Of a DNA stretch of 64,000 nucleotides, positions 1 through 7,262 are shown in pieces (positions within the stretch are counted from its first letter, which is position 1; each line of letters starts with the position of its first letter). The translations under genes and the position numbers were made by a program. The notes beneath the pieces were generated by a model. That model was not told the DNA's origin. It did not search any database and saw nothing but the letters and a program-made list of their open reading frames with translations. The stretch comes from Alphaproteobacteria bacterium (GTDB lineage: Bacteria; Pseudomonadota; Alphaproteobacteria; Micropepsales; Micropepsaceae). The stretch is taken from positions 1-64,000 of the forward strand of contig CANJIS010000008.1 of assembly GCA_947474565.1 (NCBI GenBank), written 5' to 3'.

Positions 1-886
1 GATAGGCTTCGCGGCCCGGCGGGCGGCGCAGCAGCAGCGACATCTGGCGATAGGCGACGGCCTGCTTGGACAAGTCATCATAGATGATCAGCGCATGCAT
101 GCCGTTGTCGCGGAACCATTCACCCATGGCGCAGCCGGAGAAGGGCGCCAGGAATTGCAGCGGCGCGGGTTCCGAAGCGGTGGCGGCGACGACGATGGTG
201 TAGTCGAGCGCGCCATTGTCGGCGAGGGTCTTGACGATCTGCGCCACGGTCGAACGCTTCTGGCCGATGGCGACATAGATGCAATACAGCTTGGCCTTCT
301 CATCCGTGCCGGCGTTGATCGCCTTCTGATTGATGATGGCGTCAATGGCGACGGCGGTCTTGCCGGTCTGGCGGTCGCCGATGATCAGTTCGCGCTGGCC
401 GCGGCCGACGGGGATCAGGGTGTCGATGGCCTTGAGGCCGGTCTGCACCGGCTCATGCACCGACTTGCGCGGAATGATGCCCGGAGCCTTCACGTCCACG
501 CGGCGGCGTTCGGCGACATTCTTGATTTCGCCCTTGCCGTCGATGGGATTGCCCAGCGGATCGACAACGCGGCCCAGCAGGCCTTTGCCAACCGGCACGT
601 CCACGATGGCGCCGGTGCGCTTGACGGTGTCGCCTTCCTTGATGGTGCTGTCGGAGCCGAAAATAACGCAGCCGACATTGTCGCTTTCCAGGTTCAGCGC
701 CATGCCCTTGATGCCGCCGGGGAACTCAACCATCTCGCCGGCCTGGACATTGTCGAGGCCATAGACGCGCGCGATGCCGTCGCCGACGCTGAGCACTTCG
801 CCCACTTCGGACACTTGGGCGTCGCTGCCGAAGTTCTGGATTTCGCGCTTCAGGATCGCGGAAATTTCGGCGGGTTGGATATCCAT
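1..886 (-). CDS. atpA: ATP synthase F1 subunit alpha, N-terminal part (cut by window edge)
   Basis: Nucleotide-binding non-catalytic alpha subunit of the F1 head of ATP synthase, on the cytoplasmic face of the inner membrane. The reverse strand starts at an ATG ([16 protein letters not shown]) and stays open to the window edge, giving about 295 of the usual ~510 residues. The beta-barrel start and the Walker A (GDRQTGKTA) are present. The ORF track misses it because it has no stop here. It follows atpH in the same direction, as in the usual alphaproteobacterial atpHAGDC operon, but after an unusually long 140-base spacer. Confidence 0.97.
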   Translation of the reverse strand, partial: MDIQPAEISAILKREIQNFGSDAQVSEVGEVLSVGDGIARVYGLDNVQAGEMVEFPGGIKGMALNLESDNVGCVIFGSDSTIKEGDTVKRTGAIVDVPVGKGLLGRVVDPLGNPIDGKGEIKNVAERRRVDVKAPGIIPRKSVHEPVQTGLKAIDTLIPVGRGQRELIIGDRQTGKTAVAIDAIINQKAINAGTDEKAKLYCIYVAIGQKRSTVAQIVKTLADNGALDYTIVVAATASEPAPLQFLAPFSGCAMGEWFRDNGMHALIIYDDLSKQAVAYRQMSLLLRRPPGREAY

Positions 887-985
887 ATGATCGTTCCTTC
901 GTTCTTATTCCGTTGTCTCACCGAGTGGGCGAGGAGTCTTATTTCATTCCGGCCCTCGCTTATGCTCGGGCGTTTGTCACTCGAA

Positions 986-1020
986 ATGGTCCACCGGACC
1001 ATCTCGTCGGCTTCGCCGAC
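986..1020. repeat. Two tandem hairpins in the atpH-atpA spacer
   Basis: Two perfect inverted repeats lie side by side: ATGGTCC/GGACCAT with a 3-base loop (986-1002) and GTCGGC/GCCGAC with loop TTC (1006-1020). Neither is followed by a T run in the atp direction, so they look like REP-type or mRNA-processing hairpins rather than terminators. Confidence 0.6.
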
Positions 1021-1026
1021 CGTTCC

Positions 1027-1587
1027 TCACCCTCTCATGGCGGCACGGATGCCGTTCAACTTGGTGCGGATAGATGTATCGATCATGCGTGAGCCCAGCT
1101 TGACGACCAGGCCGCCAAGCAGTTTGGGATCAACGCGGGTGGAAAGGCGCGGTTCGCGGCCCAGCTGGGCTTTCAGCACGCGGGACAGTTCTGCAGTCTC
1201 AGCGGCAGACAAAGCGCGGGCCGAGGTGATCTCGGCTTCGACTTCGCCCTTCAGCTTGGCGACCTTGCGGTTATATACGGCGATGATGCCTTCCAGGGCG
1301 AACAGGCGCCGCTTGGACGTCACCAGATGGACGAACTTCGCGGTGAGGGGATTGACCCCCATCTTGTCCAGGATCGGCTTGATGGCCCTGGCCTGGGTTT
1401 CCTTGGAATAGGCCGGGGACCGCACCAGCCGGGCAAAGTCCGGGCTGGTCTGAATGGCCTTGCCAATGGCGGTAAAATCCGCCGCGACCGCGTCAACGGC
1501 ATTGGCGGCCTCTGCCAGTTCGAACACCGCAGTGGCGTACCGGCCGGCCAATCCTATTTCGTGTGCTTTTTCGCCTGCCACATTCAT
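1027..1587 (-). CDS. atpH: ATP synthase F1 subunit delta
   Basis: Delta (OSCP) subunit, which joins the F1 head to the peripheral stalk. At 186 residues it has family length. The N-terminal helical segment (GLAGRYATAVFELAE) and the conserved C-terminal end (LGSRMIDTSIRTKLNGIRAAM) are both typical. The start is the ATG at 1587. A purine-rich AAGGA directly abuts it, which is poor spacing, so a non-ATG start slightly upstream cannot be excluded. It is the first atp gene in the window and is transcribed toward atpA. Confidence 0.95.
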   Translation of the reverse strand: MNVAGEKAHEIGLAGRYATAVFELAEAANAVDAVAADFTAIGKAIQTSPDFARLVRSPAYSKETQARAIKPILDKMGVNPLTAKFVHLVTSKRRLFALEGIIAVYNRKVAKLKGEVEAEITSARALSAAETAELSRVLKAQLGREPRLSTRVDPKLLGGLVVKLGSRMIDTSIRTKLNGIRAAMRG

Positions 1588-1915
1588 CCTTCGCGGCTTT
1601 GGGCATCAGCACCCAATTTGCCGCCATCAGCACTTCGTAAGCTGTTGAATTATATACATAAATTCTGAGGCTCGCGACTCTGATCTTTCGCGCTGGCGGG
1701 GCATTAGCATGGGGCTTAACGCGGCGCAATAATCCGGCGACCGCCAGGGTGTCGCGGCTGCTGGATTGGCCCAAAATGGCTAGAAATCCACAACTTTAGA
1801 GATCCCCCAAAGCCCAGGGCCTTGTCTCTATTTGCCCGCCGTCTCATCTTGCCCAGCAAATAGGCAAGGGACTGACCAGAATCGGTCCACAGCGAGAGCC
1901 TAAGAAGGGAATCAA
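1588..1915. promoter_or_regulatory. Divergent atpH/amtB intergenic region
   Basis: A 328-base stretch without a convincing gene separates atpH (left) and amtB (right) and must hold both promoters. On the minus strand a TATAAT sits at 1649-1654, about 60 bases before atpH. On the plus strand the segment 1694-1709 resembles a weak sigma-54 element (TGGCGG-N5-TAGCA), keeping the GG and GC cores with three mismatches. The amtB ribosome site AAGAAGGGA precedes the GTG. The 93-residue minus ORF here has no recognisable features and is probably spurious. Confidence 0.4.
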
Positions 1916-3130
1916 GTGATCAATACCGGCGATACCGCCTGGATCATCACAGCCACGGCTTTGGTGCTGCTGATGACCATACCGGCCCTGGCCTTGTTCT
2001 ATGGCGGGCTGGTCCAGGCCAAGAACATCCTGTCCGTGCTGGTGCAATGTTTCGCGGTGGCCTGTGTCGCCTCGGTGCTGTGGTTCCTGTGCGGCTACAG
2101 CCTGACCTTCAGCGGCACCGGGCCCTGGATCGGTGATTTGAACGAGCTGCTGCTGCAAAGCGTGGAGCGGGGCGCGGTCCATCCCGGCCTGCACATCCCC
2201 GAAAGCGTCTTCGTCATGTACGAGATGACGTTCGCCGCCATCACGCCGGCGCTGATCATCGGCGCGTATGTCGAGCGTATCAAATTCAGCGCTGTGCTTT
2301 TGATCTCCAGCCTGTGGCTGCTGCTGGTCTATGTGCCCGTGGCGCATTGGGTATGGGGCGGCGGCTTCATGGCGGCGCAAGGCGCACTGGATTTTGCCGG
2401 CGGCATTGTCGTGCATGTCACCGCTGGCGTGTCGGCGGTGGTGATCGCGGTCATGCTGGGCTCGCGCCATGAATTTCCCCACGGCATTCGTCCGCCGCAT
2501 GCGCCATGGATGGTGATGGTGGGCGCATCGCTTCTGTGGGTTGGCTGGTTCGGTTTCAATGCCGGCAGCGCGTTGTCGGCTGGCGCCGATGCCGGCATGG
2601 CGCTTCTGGCCACGCATCTGGCGGCGGCCACCGCTACGCTGGTGTGGATGGCGATTGAATGGATCAAGTTTGGCAAGCCCAGCCTGGTCGGCGCTGTCAC
2701 CGGCACCATTGCGGGTTTGGCCAGCATCACACCGGCTTCCGGCTACGTCGGTCCGCTGGCGGCGGTGCTGCTGGGTGCGCTTGCCAGCGGCATCTGTTTT
2801 GTCGCCGTGCTGTTGGTGAAGCGGGTATGGCAGGTGGACGATGCGCTCGACGTTCTGGGCGTGCATGGCGTCGGTGGGGCGCTGGGAAGTCTTCTGCTTC
2901 CGTTCCTCACCATTCTTCCCGGCGGCGTGGCATTGAAGTTGTCGGTGGGCGCGCAGTTCGGCGTCCAGGCGACCGCGGTGGTGATTACCGCGATCTGGTC
3001 TATTGTCATGACTGTTGCGATCACCAAGCTGGCCGCCTGGACGGTGGGCCTGCGGGTGGACAAGGAATCCGAGACGGTGGGCCTGGATTTCCACGCCCAT
3101 GGCGAAACCGGTTATCACGTCAATAGGTAG
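1916..3130 (+). CDS. amtB: Ammonium transporter
   Basis: Amt/Rh-family inner-membrane ammonium channel, 404 residues with about eleven hydrophobic helices. The hallmark residues are visible: phenylalanine-gate positions in MTFAAITP (about F106) and WFGFNAGS (about F212/F214), the recruitment Asp in LDFAGG (about D159), and the twin pore histidines in VVHVTAG (H167) and GVHGVGG (H317). Start is a GTG with the good ribosome site AAGAAGGGA. The PII gene follows after 9 bases, so the two are co-transcribed. The order amtB then glnK is the reverse of the common arrangement. Confidence 0.96.
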   Translation: MINTGDTAWIITATALVLLMTIPALALFYGGLVQAKNILSVLVQCFAVACVASVLWFLCGYSLTFSGTGPWIGDLNELLLQSVERGAVHPGLHIPESVFVMYEMTFAAITPALIIGAYVERIKFSAVLLISSLWLLLVYVPVAHWVWGGGFMAAQGALDFAGGIVVHVTAGVSAVVIAVMLGSRHEFPHGIRPPHAPWMVMVGASLLWVGWFGFNAGSALSAGADAGMALLATHLAAATATLVWMAIEWIKFGKPSLVGAVTGTIAGLASITPASGYVGPLAAVLLGALASGICFVAVLLVKRVWQVDDALDVLGVHGVGGALGSLLLPFLTILPGGVALKLSVGAQFGVQATAVVITAIWSIVMTVAITKLAAWTVGLRVDKESETVGLDFHAHGETGYHVNR

Positions 3131-3139
3131 GAGCCAGCT

Positions 3140-3478
3140 ATGAAGCTCGTCGTCGCCATCATCCAGCCGCATCGCCTGGATTCCGTGCGTGAAAAACTCA
3201 CGGCCATCGCCATTGCCGGCCTGACGGTGACGGAAGTGCGTGGTTATGGCCGCCAGAAGGGCCATACCGAAATCTATCGCGGCGCCGAGTACCAGATCGC
3301 CTTCCTGCCCAAGCTCAAGCTGGAAGTGGCGGTGCCCGACAGCCGGGTAGACGATGTGGTGTCGGCCATCACCGAAGGCAGCCGCACCGGAAAGATCGGC
3401 GACGGCAAGATTTTCGTCATCGACCTGGAGCAGGCCCTGCGGGTCCGTACCGGCGAAACCGGCGATAATGCTTTATAA
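3140..3478 (+). CDS. glnK: Nitrogen regulatory PII protein (GlnK/GlnB)
   Basis: Trimeric PII signalling protein of 112 residues. It starts MKLVVAIIQPHRL and carries the T-loop GHTEIYRGAEY with the uridylylation Tyr at position 51, so reversible uridylylation is expected. It ends with the usual IDLEQALRVRTGE segment. Being directly behind amtB, it most likely plugs the transporter when nitrogen is plentiful. GlnK is preferred to GlnB on this linkage alone. Regulation through the NtrBC system encoded 25 kb downstream is plausible. Confidence 0.95.
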   Translation: MKLVVAIIQPHRLDSVREKLTAIAIAGLTVTEVRGYGRQKGHTEIYRGAEYQIAFLPKLKLEVAVPDSRVDDVVSAITEGSRTGKIGDGKIFVIDLEQALRVRTGETGDNAL

Positions 3479-3523
3479 GCACCGCTCTTGACCCTTGCCG
3501 GGGGAGAGGTAAAAGCCCGCTCC

Positions 3524-3880
3524 ATGGCCGTTGAGATTACCCAGCAATTCACCTTTGACGCCGCCCACCAGTTGGGCGTGGGCGCGCAAGAGAACCTGCG
3601 CGTGCACGGTCACTCTTTCTATGTGGACGTGACGCTGAAGGGGCAGCCCGACGCCAACACCGGCGTGGTGCGTGATTTCGGGCAGGTGGATACCGTGCTG
3701 AAAAGCGTGCGCGAACTTCTCGACCACCGGCTTTTGAACGATGTCGAGGGTCTGGGCCCGCCCACGCTCGAAAATCTGGCCCGCTTTATTTATGCCCGCG
3801 CCAAGGACAAGCTTCCGGAAGTGGCGCGGGTGAAAATCGCCCGCCCGTCCTATGGTCAGAGCTGCACCTATGAGCCGTAA
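3524..3880 (+). CDS. queD: 6-carboxytetrahydropterin synthase-like (QueD/PTPS family)
   Basis: COG0720 T-fold protein of 118 residues from the ATG at 3524; the track's TTG start 12 codons earlier is less likely. QueD makes 6-carboxytetrahydropterin for 7-deazaguanine (queuosine) synthesis. Zinc histidines are present in FDAAHQ (H15) and VHGH (H28, H30), as is the Asp-His pair (LLDHRLLN). The catalytic Cys normally four residues before the HGH histidine is absent (Asn there), and the pterin-anchoring Glu near the C-terminus appears replaced ([11 protein letters not shown]). It overlaps queF by 11 bases, which supports the pathway assignment. Confidence 0.75.
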   Translation: MAVEITQQFTFDAAHQLGVGAQENLRVHGHSFYVDVTLKGQPDANTGVVRDFGQVDTVLKSVRELLDHRLLNDVEGLGPPTLENLARFIYARAKDKLPEVARVKIARPSYGQSCTYEP

Positions 3881-4319
3881 ACTCACGCAATTGGGCCGCC
3901 CCACAGCGCAGCCATCGTCGCCGGACAAGGCTGTGCTGGAAAGCGTGGACAATCCGCATCCGGGCGATGATTACTTGGTGCGCTTCACCGCGCCGGAATT
4001 CACCACGCTGTGCCCAATCACCGGACAGCCGGACTTTGCCCATTTCGTCTTGGACTATGTGCCGGGCAAGGCGATCCTGGAGTCCAAATCCTTCAAGCTT
4101 TATCTCGCCAGCTTCCGCAATGCGTCGGGCTTTCACGAAGACACCACGTTGAAGATCGCCAAGCGCGTAGCCCAGGCGGTGAAGCCAAAATTCCTGCGCA
4201 TTGCGGGCTTCTGGTATCCGCGCGGCGGCATTCCCATCGATGTGTTCTGGCAGACCGGCAATTTGCCGAAATCGGTGGCGCTGCCAGATCCGGGCATATC
4301 GGCCTACAAGGGCCGCTAG
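3870..4319 (+). CDS. queF: NADPH-dependent 7-cyano-7-deazaguanine reductase
   Basis: QueF reduces preQ0 to preQ1 in queuosine biosynthesis. The 149-residue short (YkvM-type) form has the nucleophilic Cys in [12 protein letters not shown] (about C48), its Asp partner, and the NADPH-binding signature [16 protein letters not shown]. The ATG at 3870 lies inside the end of the queD-like gene, which suggests translational coupling. The track's upstream start at 3852 would add six residues without gain. Confidence 0.94.
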   Translation: MSRKLTQLGRPTAQPSSPDKAVLESVDNPHPGDDYLVRFTAPEFTTLCPITGQPDFAHFVLDYVPGKAILESKSFKLYLASFRNASGFHEDTTLKIAKRVAQAVKPKFLRIAGFWYPRGGIPIDVFWQTGNLPKSVALPDPGISAYKGR

Positions 4320-4388
4320 GCGATACAGCATTGTCTTTGCTGATAATTCTCCGCTAAACACGCTTAACAAACTTCCGTTCCGGGGGCC

Positions 4389-4423
4389 GGGAACTTTTAT
4401 GGCGGATGGCCGTTAAAGTTCCC
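4389..4423 (+). promoter_or_regulatory. Leader hairpin upstream of the chimeric gene
   Basis: A perfect 9-base inverted repeat, GGGAACTTT/AAAGTTCCC, encloses a 17-base loop and ends 5 bases before the GTG at 4429. The loop contains most of a five-codon ATG-to-TAA mini-ORF (4399-4416). There is no U tract, so a simple terminator is unlikely. It may be a leftover leader of the original TonB-receptor gene. Confidence 0.4.
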
Positions 4424-4428
4424 TCGTA

Positions 4429-4971
4429 GTGGGTCCAGCATTGCTTAAGTACGCCATTCCGCTCGGCATAACAGCGCTGCTCGCCGCAGCCGTGCCTGCG
4501 GCGTGGGCGCAGGATACGGATGTCACCGGCCTGTCGCTGGAGCAGCTGGCCAATGTCGAGGTCACCAGCGTATCGCGGCGGGCCGAACCGGTGAGCCGGG
4601 CGCCGGCCGCCGTCTTTGTCATCACCGCCGAGGATATCCGCCGTTCCAGTTTCGGCACGCTGCCCGATGTGCTGCGCCTGTCCAGCGACAAGGATCAGCA
4701 GGTGATCAAGGGCAGCACCTATGAGGGCATAGTCGATCTGATCGATTTCCTGCCGCTGCTGGGCGACCGCGAAGCCTTGATTTTGGGGCAGGGCGTTTCC
4801 ATGCCCATGCGCATCCGCTTCGACGAACTGGGCAACCAGAAGCGGCCCAAGAACATGAATATCGGCTTCTCCAAATCCTGGAAGAACCAGAACATGGACC
4901 GCGATCAGCTGGACACTATCGTGGGCCGCTGGCGCACCACCGGCCGCGAAAAATCGGAAGACCGATTCTGA
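4429..4971 (+). pseudogene. Chimera: TonB-receptor N-terminus fused to HerA-like ATPase C-terminus
   Basis: Residues 1-28 form a signal peptide ending AAWAQ. Residues about 29-84 match the start of a TonB-dependent receptor plug (SLEQLANVEVTSVSRR, then PAAVFVITAEDIRRSS and LPDVLRL). From about residue 85 the protein switches to the C-terminal tail of a HerA/DUF87 helicase-type ATPase (DKDQQVIKG, IDFLPLLGDREALILGQGV, then MRIRFDEL and RWRTTGREK). The frame stays open across the join near base 4680. No beta-barrel and no Walker motifs remain, so neither parent function can be intact. A deletion that removed most of two genes in the same orientation is the simplest origin. Confidence 0.75.
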
Positions 4972-4977
4972 TTTTGA

Positions 4978-5235
4978 TTATGTGAGCTGGGAGAGCATCG
5001 ACATCAGCGCGATGCTTGCCACGGCAATGCCGATCAAGCCCAGGCCCAGACAGGGCGTTACCAGCGACCAGAACAGCCGTGGTTCTGTGATTTTGCTGAC
5101 GGGTTTTTTGACGATGCCCAGCATGCCGCCAAATTCGCCCTTGCCGATGGCGCGGATGGAATCCCAGACCAGGAACAGTCCGCAGATCAGGCCGGTTATG
5201 GGAAGCCAGCCAAGGTGCCAGGAGAGATAATTCAT
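4978..5235 (-). CDS. Small hypothetical membrane protein
   Basis: 85 residues, unrecognised. It contains two hydrophobic segments likely to span the inner membrane (about residues 9-25, GWLPITGLICGLFLVW, and 55-80, WSLVTPCLGLGLIGIAV), joined by a basic loop. It begins about 28 bases downstream of tRNA-Asn on the same strand and has no clear ribosome-binding site, so it may be read from the tRNA transcript. It converges on the chimeric gene. Confidence 0.55.
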   Translation of the reverse strand: MNYLSWHLGWLPITGLICGLFLVWDSIRAIGKGEFGGMLGIVKKPVSKITEPRLFWSLVTPCLGLGLIGIAVASIALMSMLSQLT

Positions 5236-5263
5236 ACGCTGCGCCGCTGCGCACTGAAAGGAA

Positions 5264-5338
5264 TGGCTCCCCGGGTCCGGTTCGAACGGACGACCACTCG
5301 ATTAACAGTCGAGGGCTCTACCACTGAGCTACCGAGGA
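5264..5338 (-). tRNA. tRNA-Asn (GTT)
   Basis: The reverse strand folds as a complete cloverleaf: acceptor TCCTCGG/CCGGGGA, D-arm, anticodon loop CTGTTAA (anticodon GTT), T-loop TTCGAAC, discriminator G and encoded CCA. Length is 75 bases. Confidence 0.96.
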
Positions 5339-5431
5339 ACAAGGGCGTGGGTCTAGCGCGTCTGAAATGCCATGACCAGTGGAAATTTTCTACGAATTTC
5401 CAGCCTTTAGTGAGGCTTTTTGGTGCCGCAC

Positions 5432-5461
5432 AAAAAAATGAGGCCGGGTGTTATCCCGGCC
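5432..5461 (-). terminator. Rho-independent terminator downstream of tRNA-Cys
   Basis: Minus-strand hairpin GGCCGGG/CCCGGCC with a 6-base loop, followed by a run of seven T. It lies between tRNA-Cys and tRNA-Asn and should end the tRNA-Cys transcript, so the two tRNAs are separate units. The rest of the 250-base spacer shows no gene. Confidence 0.8.
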
Positions 5462-5595
5462 CCAAGGCGTTGGGTAATGGTGGGGTGTCTTCAAGGAAGA
5501 CAGGCGGGATGATGCTCCCGTACGGTTAATAAACGCTTAATTGGGAAGGAACTTTTGCCCTAAAACGGGCAGGGCCGAGCTAGGGCGGGGGAAAT

Positions 5596-5669
5596 TGGAG
5601 GCCACGCCCGGAATTGAACCGGGGTTCACGGATTTGCAATCCGCTGCGTCACCACTCCGCCACGTGGCC
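5596..5669 (-). tRNA. tRNA-Cys (GCA)
   Basis: Reverse-strand cloverleaf with acceptor GGCCACG/CGTGGCC, anticodon loop TTGCAAA (anticodon GCA), T-loop TTCAATT, discriminator T and encoded CCA; 74 bases. Confidence 0.96.
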
Positions 5670-5783
5670 TCTCTTGGGGTGGGAGGGGGCCTATAACAGC
5701 AAATCGTCCGCCGAAAAAGCCGTGTTGTTTCAAAGATAATGCCCTTCTATAACCCGGCCACTCTTCCATCAGGGGACCGATTC

Positions 5784-6437
5784 ATGTCCGAAGCCATGCG
5801 CGCCGCCCGCGCCAACATGATCGACGCCCAGGTTCGCTCCGCCGACGTCACCGATCCGCGTATCCACGCTGCCCTGGCGGCCGTGGCGCGGGAGAGGTTT
5901 GTGCCCAGCGCCAAGCAGGCTTTGGCGTATGCCGATGTGCCGGTGGAAATTGCGCCCGGCCGCTATCTGCTTGATCCGCGTTCGCTGGCCAAGGCGCTCC
6001 AATTGGCAGGCGTCGGGGCAGGCGACCGCGCCCTGGATGTGGGCTGCGGCACCGGTTATTCCTCGGCAGTGCTGGGCGGGCTGGTCAAATCCGTGGTGGC
6101 GCTGGAGCAGGATGCCGATCTGGTGCGCGTTGCCAGCCAGACATTGGAACAGGCCAGCGGCAAGATTGACGTCACCCAGGGTTCCCTGATCGACGGCTTC
6201 AAGATGGGCGGCCCCTACGATGTGATTCTCGTCAATGGCAGCATCGAGGCCCGGCCCGATGCGCTGCTGGATCAGTTGGCGGAAGGCGGACGGCTGGTCT
6301 GCTTTATGTCCTCAGGCCCCCAAGGCCGCGCCATGCTGTTCGTGCGCGAACATGGCCAGGTGGGAAGCCGCCCGGGCTTTGACGCCACCGTGCCGGCCCT
6401 GGCCGGATTCAAGAAAGCCATGGGCTTTATCTTCTAG
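5784..6437 (+). CDS. pcm: Protein-L-isoaspartate O-methyltransferase family protein
   Basis: SAM-dependent methyltransferase of the PCMT family, 217 residues. The N-terminal helices include RANMIDAQVR and RERFVP, and SAM motif I is ALDVGCGTGYSSAV. Alphaproteobacterial members of this short group often sit near tolC, and their isoaspartyl repair activity is assumed by family rather than certain. The start at 5784 follows AGGGGA at good spacing; the track's start 15 codons earlier lacks this. It ends in a palindrome spanning its own stop (TTTATCT-TCT-AGATAAA). Confidence 0.85.
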   Translation: MSEAMRAARANMIDAQVRSADVTDPRIHAALAAVARERFVPSAKQALAYADVPVEIAPGRYLLDPRSLAKALQLAGVGAGDRALDVGCGTGYSSAVLGGLVKSVVALEQDADLVRVASQTLEQASGKIDVTQGSLIDGFKMGGPYDVILVNGSIEARPDALLDQLAEGGRLVCFMSSGPQGRAMLFVREHGQVGSRPGFDATVPALAGFKKAMGFIF

Positions 6438-6575
6438 ATAAACAGTCTGGCCTAACCCACCGGATCAACTGTCAAAGATCGGCCATAACGGACCGGACGT
6501 GATCGCCGTTAACCTAATCTTTGCGTTCTGAAGTCCACTTTCCTAGGGTTTTCGCGCCTGTCCGGGAGTCCTTCC

Positions 6576-7184
6576 ATGTCCAGTCCCCAACATGAACCGA
6601 CGATGGAGGAAATCCTTGCCTCTATCCGCAAGATCATCTCCGAGGACAGCCCTGGGGATGCGCCTGCCGCGGTTGAGGTGGAGCCTGTGTCTGCCGCCGC
6701 TCCGATGCCTGCGCCCACGCTTATGGCGGCGCCCGCCGACGATGTGCTGGAACTGACCCAGGAATTCGTCGAAACACCCAAGCCCGCGCCGATTCTCGAG
6801 CCCGTGGCGGCCGACGACATCATTTTCGAATCCGCCGCGCCGGCGACGCCGAGCAACGACATTTTCTTCGATCATACCCGTCAGGCGCTGGACAACGCCT
6901 TTGCCGCCATTCCCGAAGAAGAGCCGGCTCCGGCTCCCGCCCGCCGCGAACCCTTAGCCCTGGCGCCGCTGGATGGCAGCAGCGTAGAAAACGTGTTCGA
7001 GCGCGCCGTGCGCGAAAGCTTCGAGCCGGTGCTGCAGAAATACATTGCCGACAATTCGGCCGCTGTGATCGACCGGATGAAGCCGCTGATCCGCGAATGG
7101 ATGGACGAACATTTCCCGGCCCTGCTGGAAGGCGCTGTCCGCGCCGAGGTCGAGCGCGTGGTAAAATCTCGCGGAAAACGCTGA
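6576..7184 (+). CDS. popZ: PopZ / DUF2497 polar organising protein
   Basis: 202 residues in the PopZ layout: a conserved N-terminal helix (PTMEEILASIRKIISED), a long acidic proline/alanine-rich linker (about 26-140), and a C-terminal oligomerisation helix pair (VLQKYIADNSAAVIDRMKP, then IREWMDEHFPALLEGAVRAEVERV). In Caulobacter PopZ forms polar condensates that anchor the ParB-parS complex. Position directly before valS is the standard alphaproteobacterial arrangement. A strong terminator follows. Confidence 0.9.
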   Translation: MSSPQHEPTMEEILASIRKIISEDSPGDAPAAVEVEPVSAAAPMPAPTLMAAPADDVLELTQEFVETPKPAPILEPVAADDIIFESAAPATPSNDIFFDHTRQALDNAFAAIPEEEPAPAPARREPLALAPLDGSSVENVFERAVRESFEPVLQKYIADNSAAVIDRMKPLIREWMDEHFPALLEGAVRAEVERVVKSRGKR

Positions 7185-7229
7185 TAGCCGTATTCTCGAT
7201 ACTGCGGGCTTGACCCGCGCCTGAAAAAG

Positions 7230-7262
7230 CCGGAAAGCCCGTCAGGACTTTCCGGTTTTTTT
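7230..7262 (+). terminator. Intrinsic terminator ending at the valS start codon
   Basis: Perfect 8-base stem CCGGAAAG/CTTTCCGG with a 10-base loop, followed directly by seven T, the last of which is the base before the valS ATG. It ends popZ transcription and occupies the whole position where a valS ribosome-binding site would lie. Confidence 0.85.

Noticed and set aside
95-1411. Long plus-strand ORF of 438 residues opposite atpA/atpH.
   Set aside because: It is the antisense shadow of atpA and atpH, with low-complexity Asp/His/Ala composition and no domain.
1694-1709. Possible sigma-54 promoter before amtB.
   Set aside because: Three mismatches to TGGCAC-N5-TTGCA and a 200-base distance make it too weak to claim as a feature on its own; mentioned only in the intergenic entry.
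1493-1774. 93-residue minus ORF in the atpH upstream region.
   Set aside because: It overlaps atpH in another frame, has no ribosome site and shows no family features.
1844-3265. 473-residue minus ORF opposite amtB, and similar long antisense ORFs opposite ilvD, ntrX, clpB and lysC.
   Set aside because: GC-rich third positions commonly open antisense frames. These products are His/Arg/Gln-rich and unrecognisable, while the sense genes are clear.
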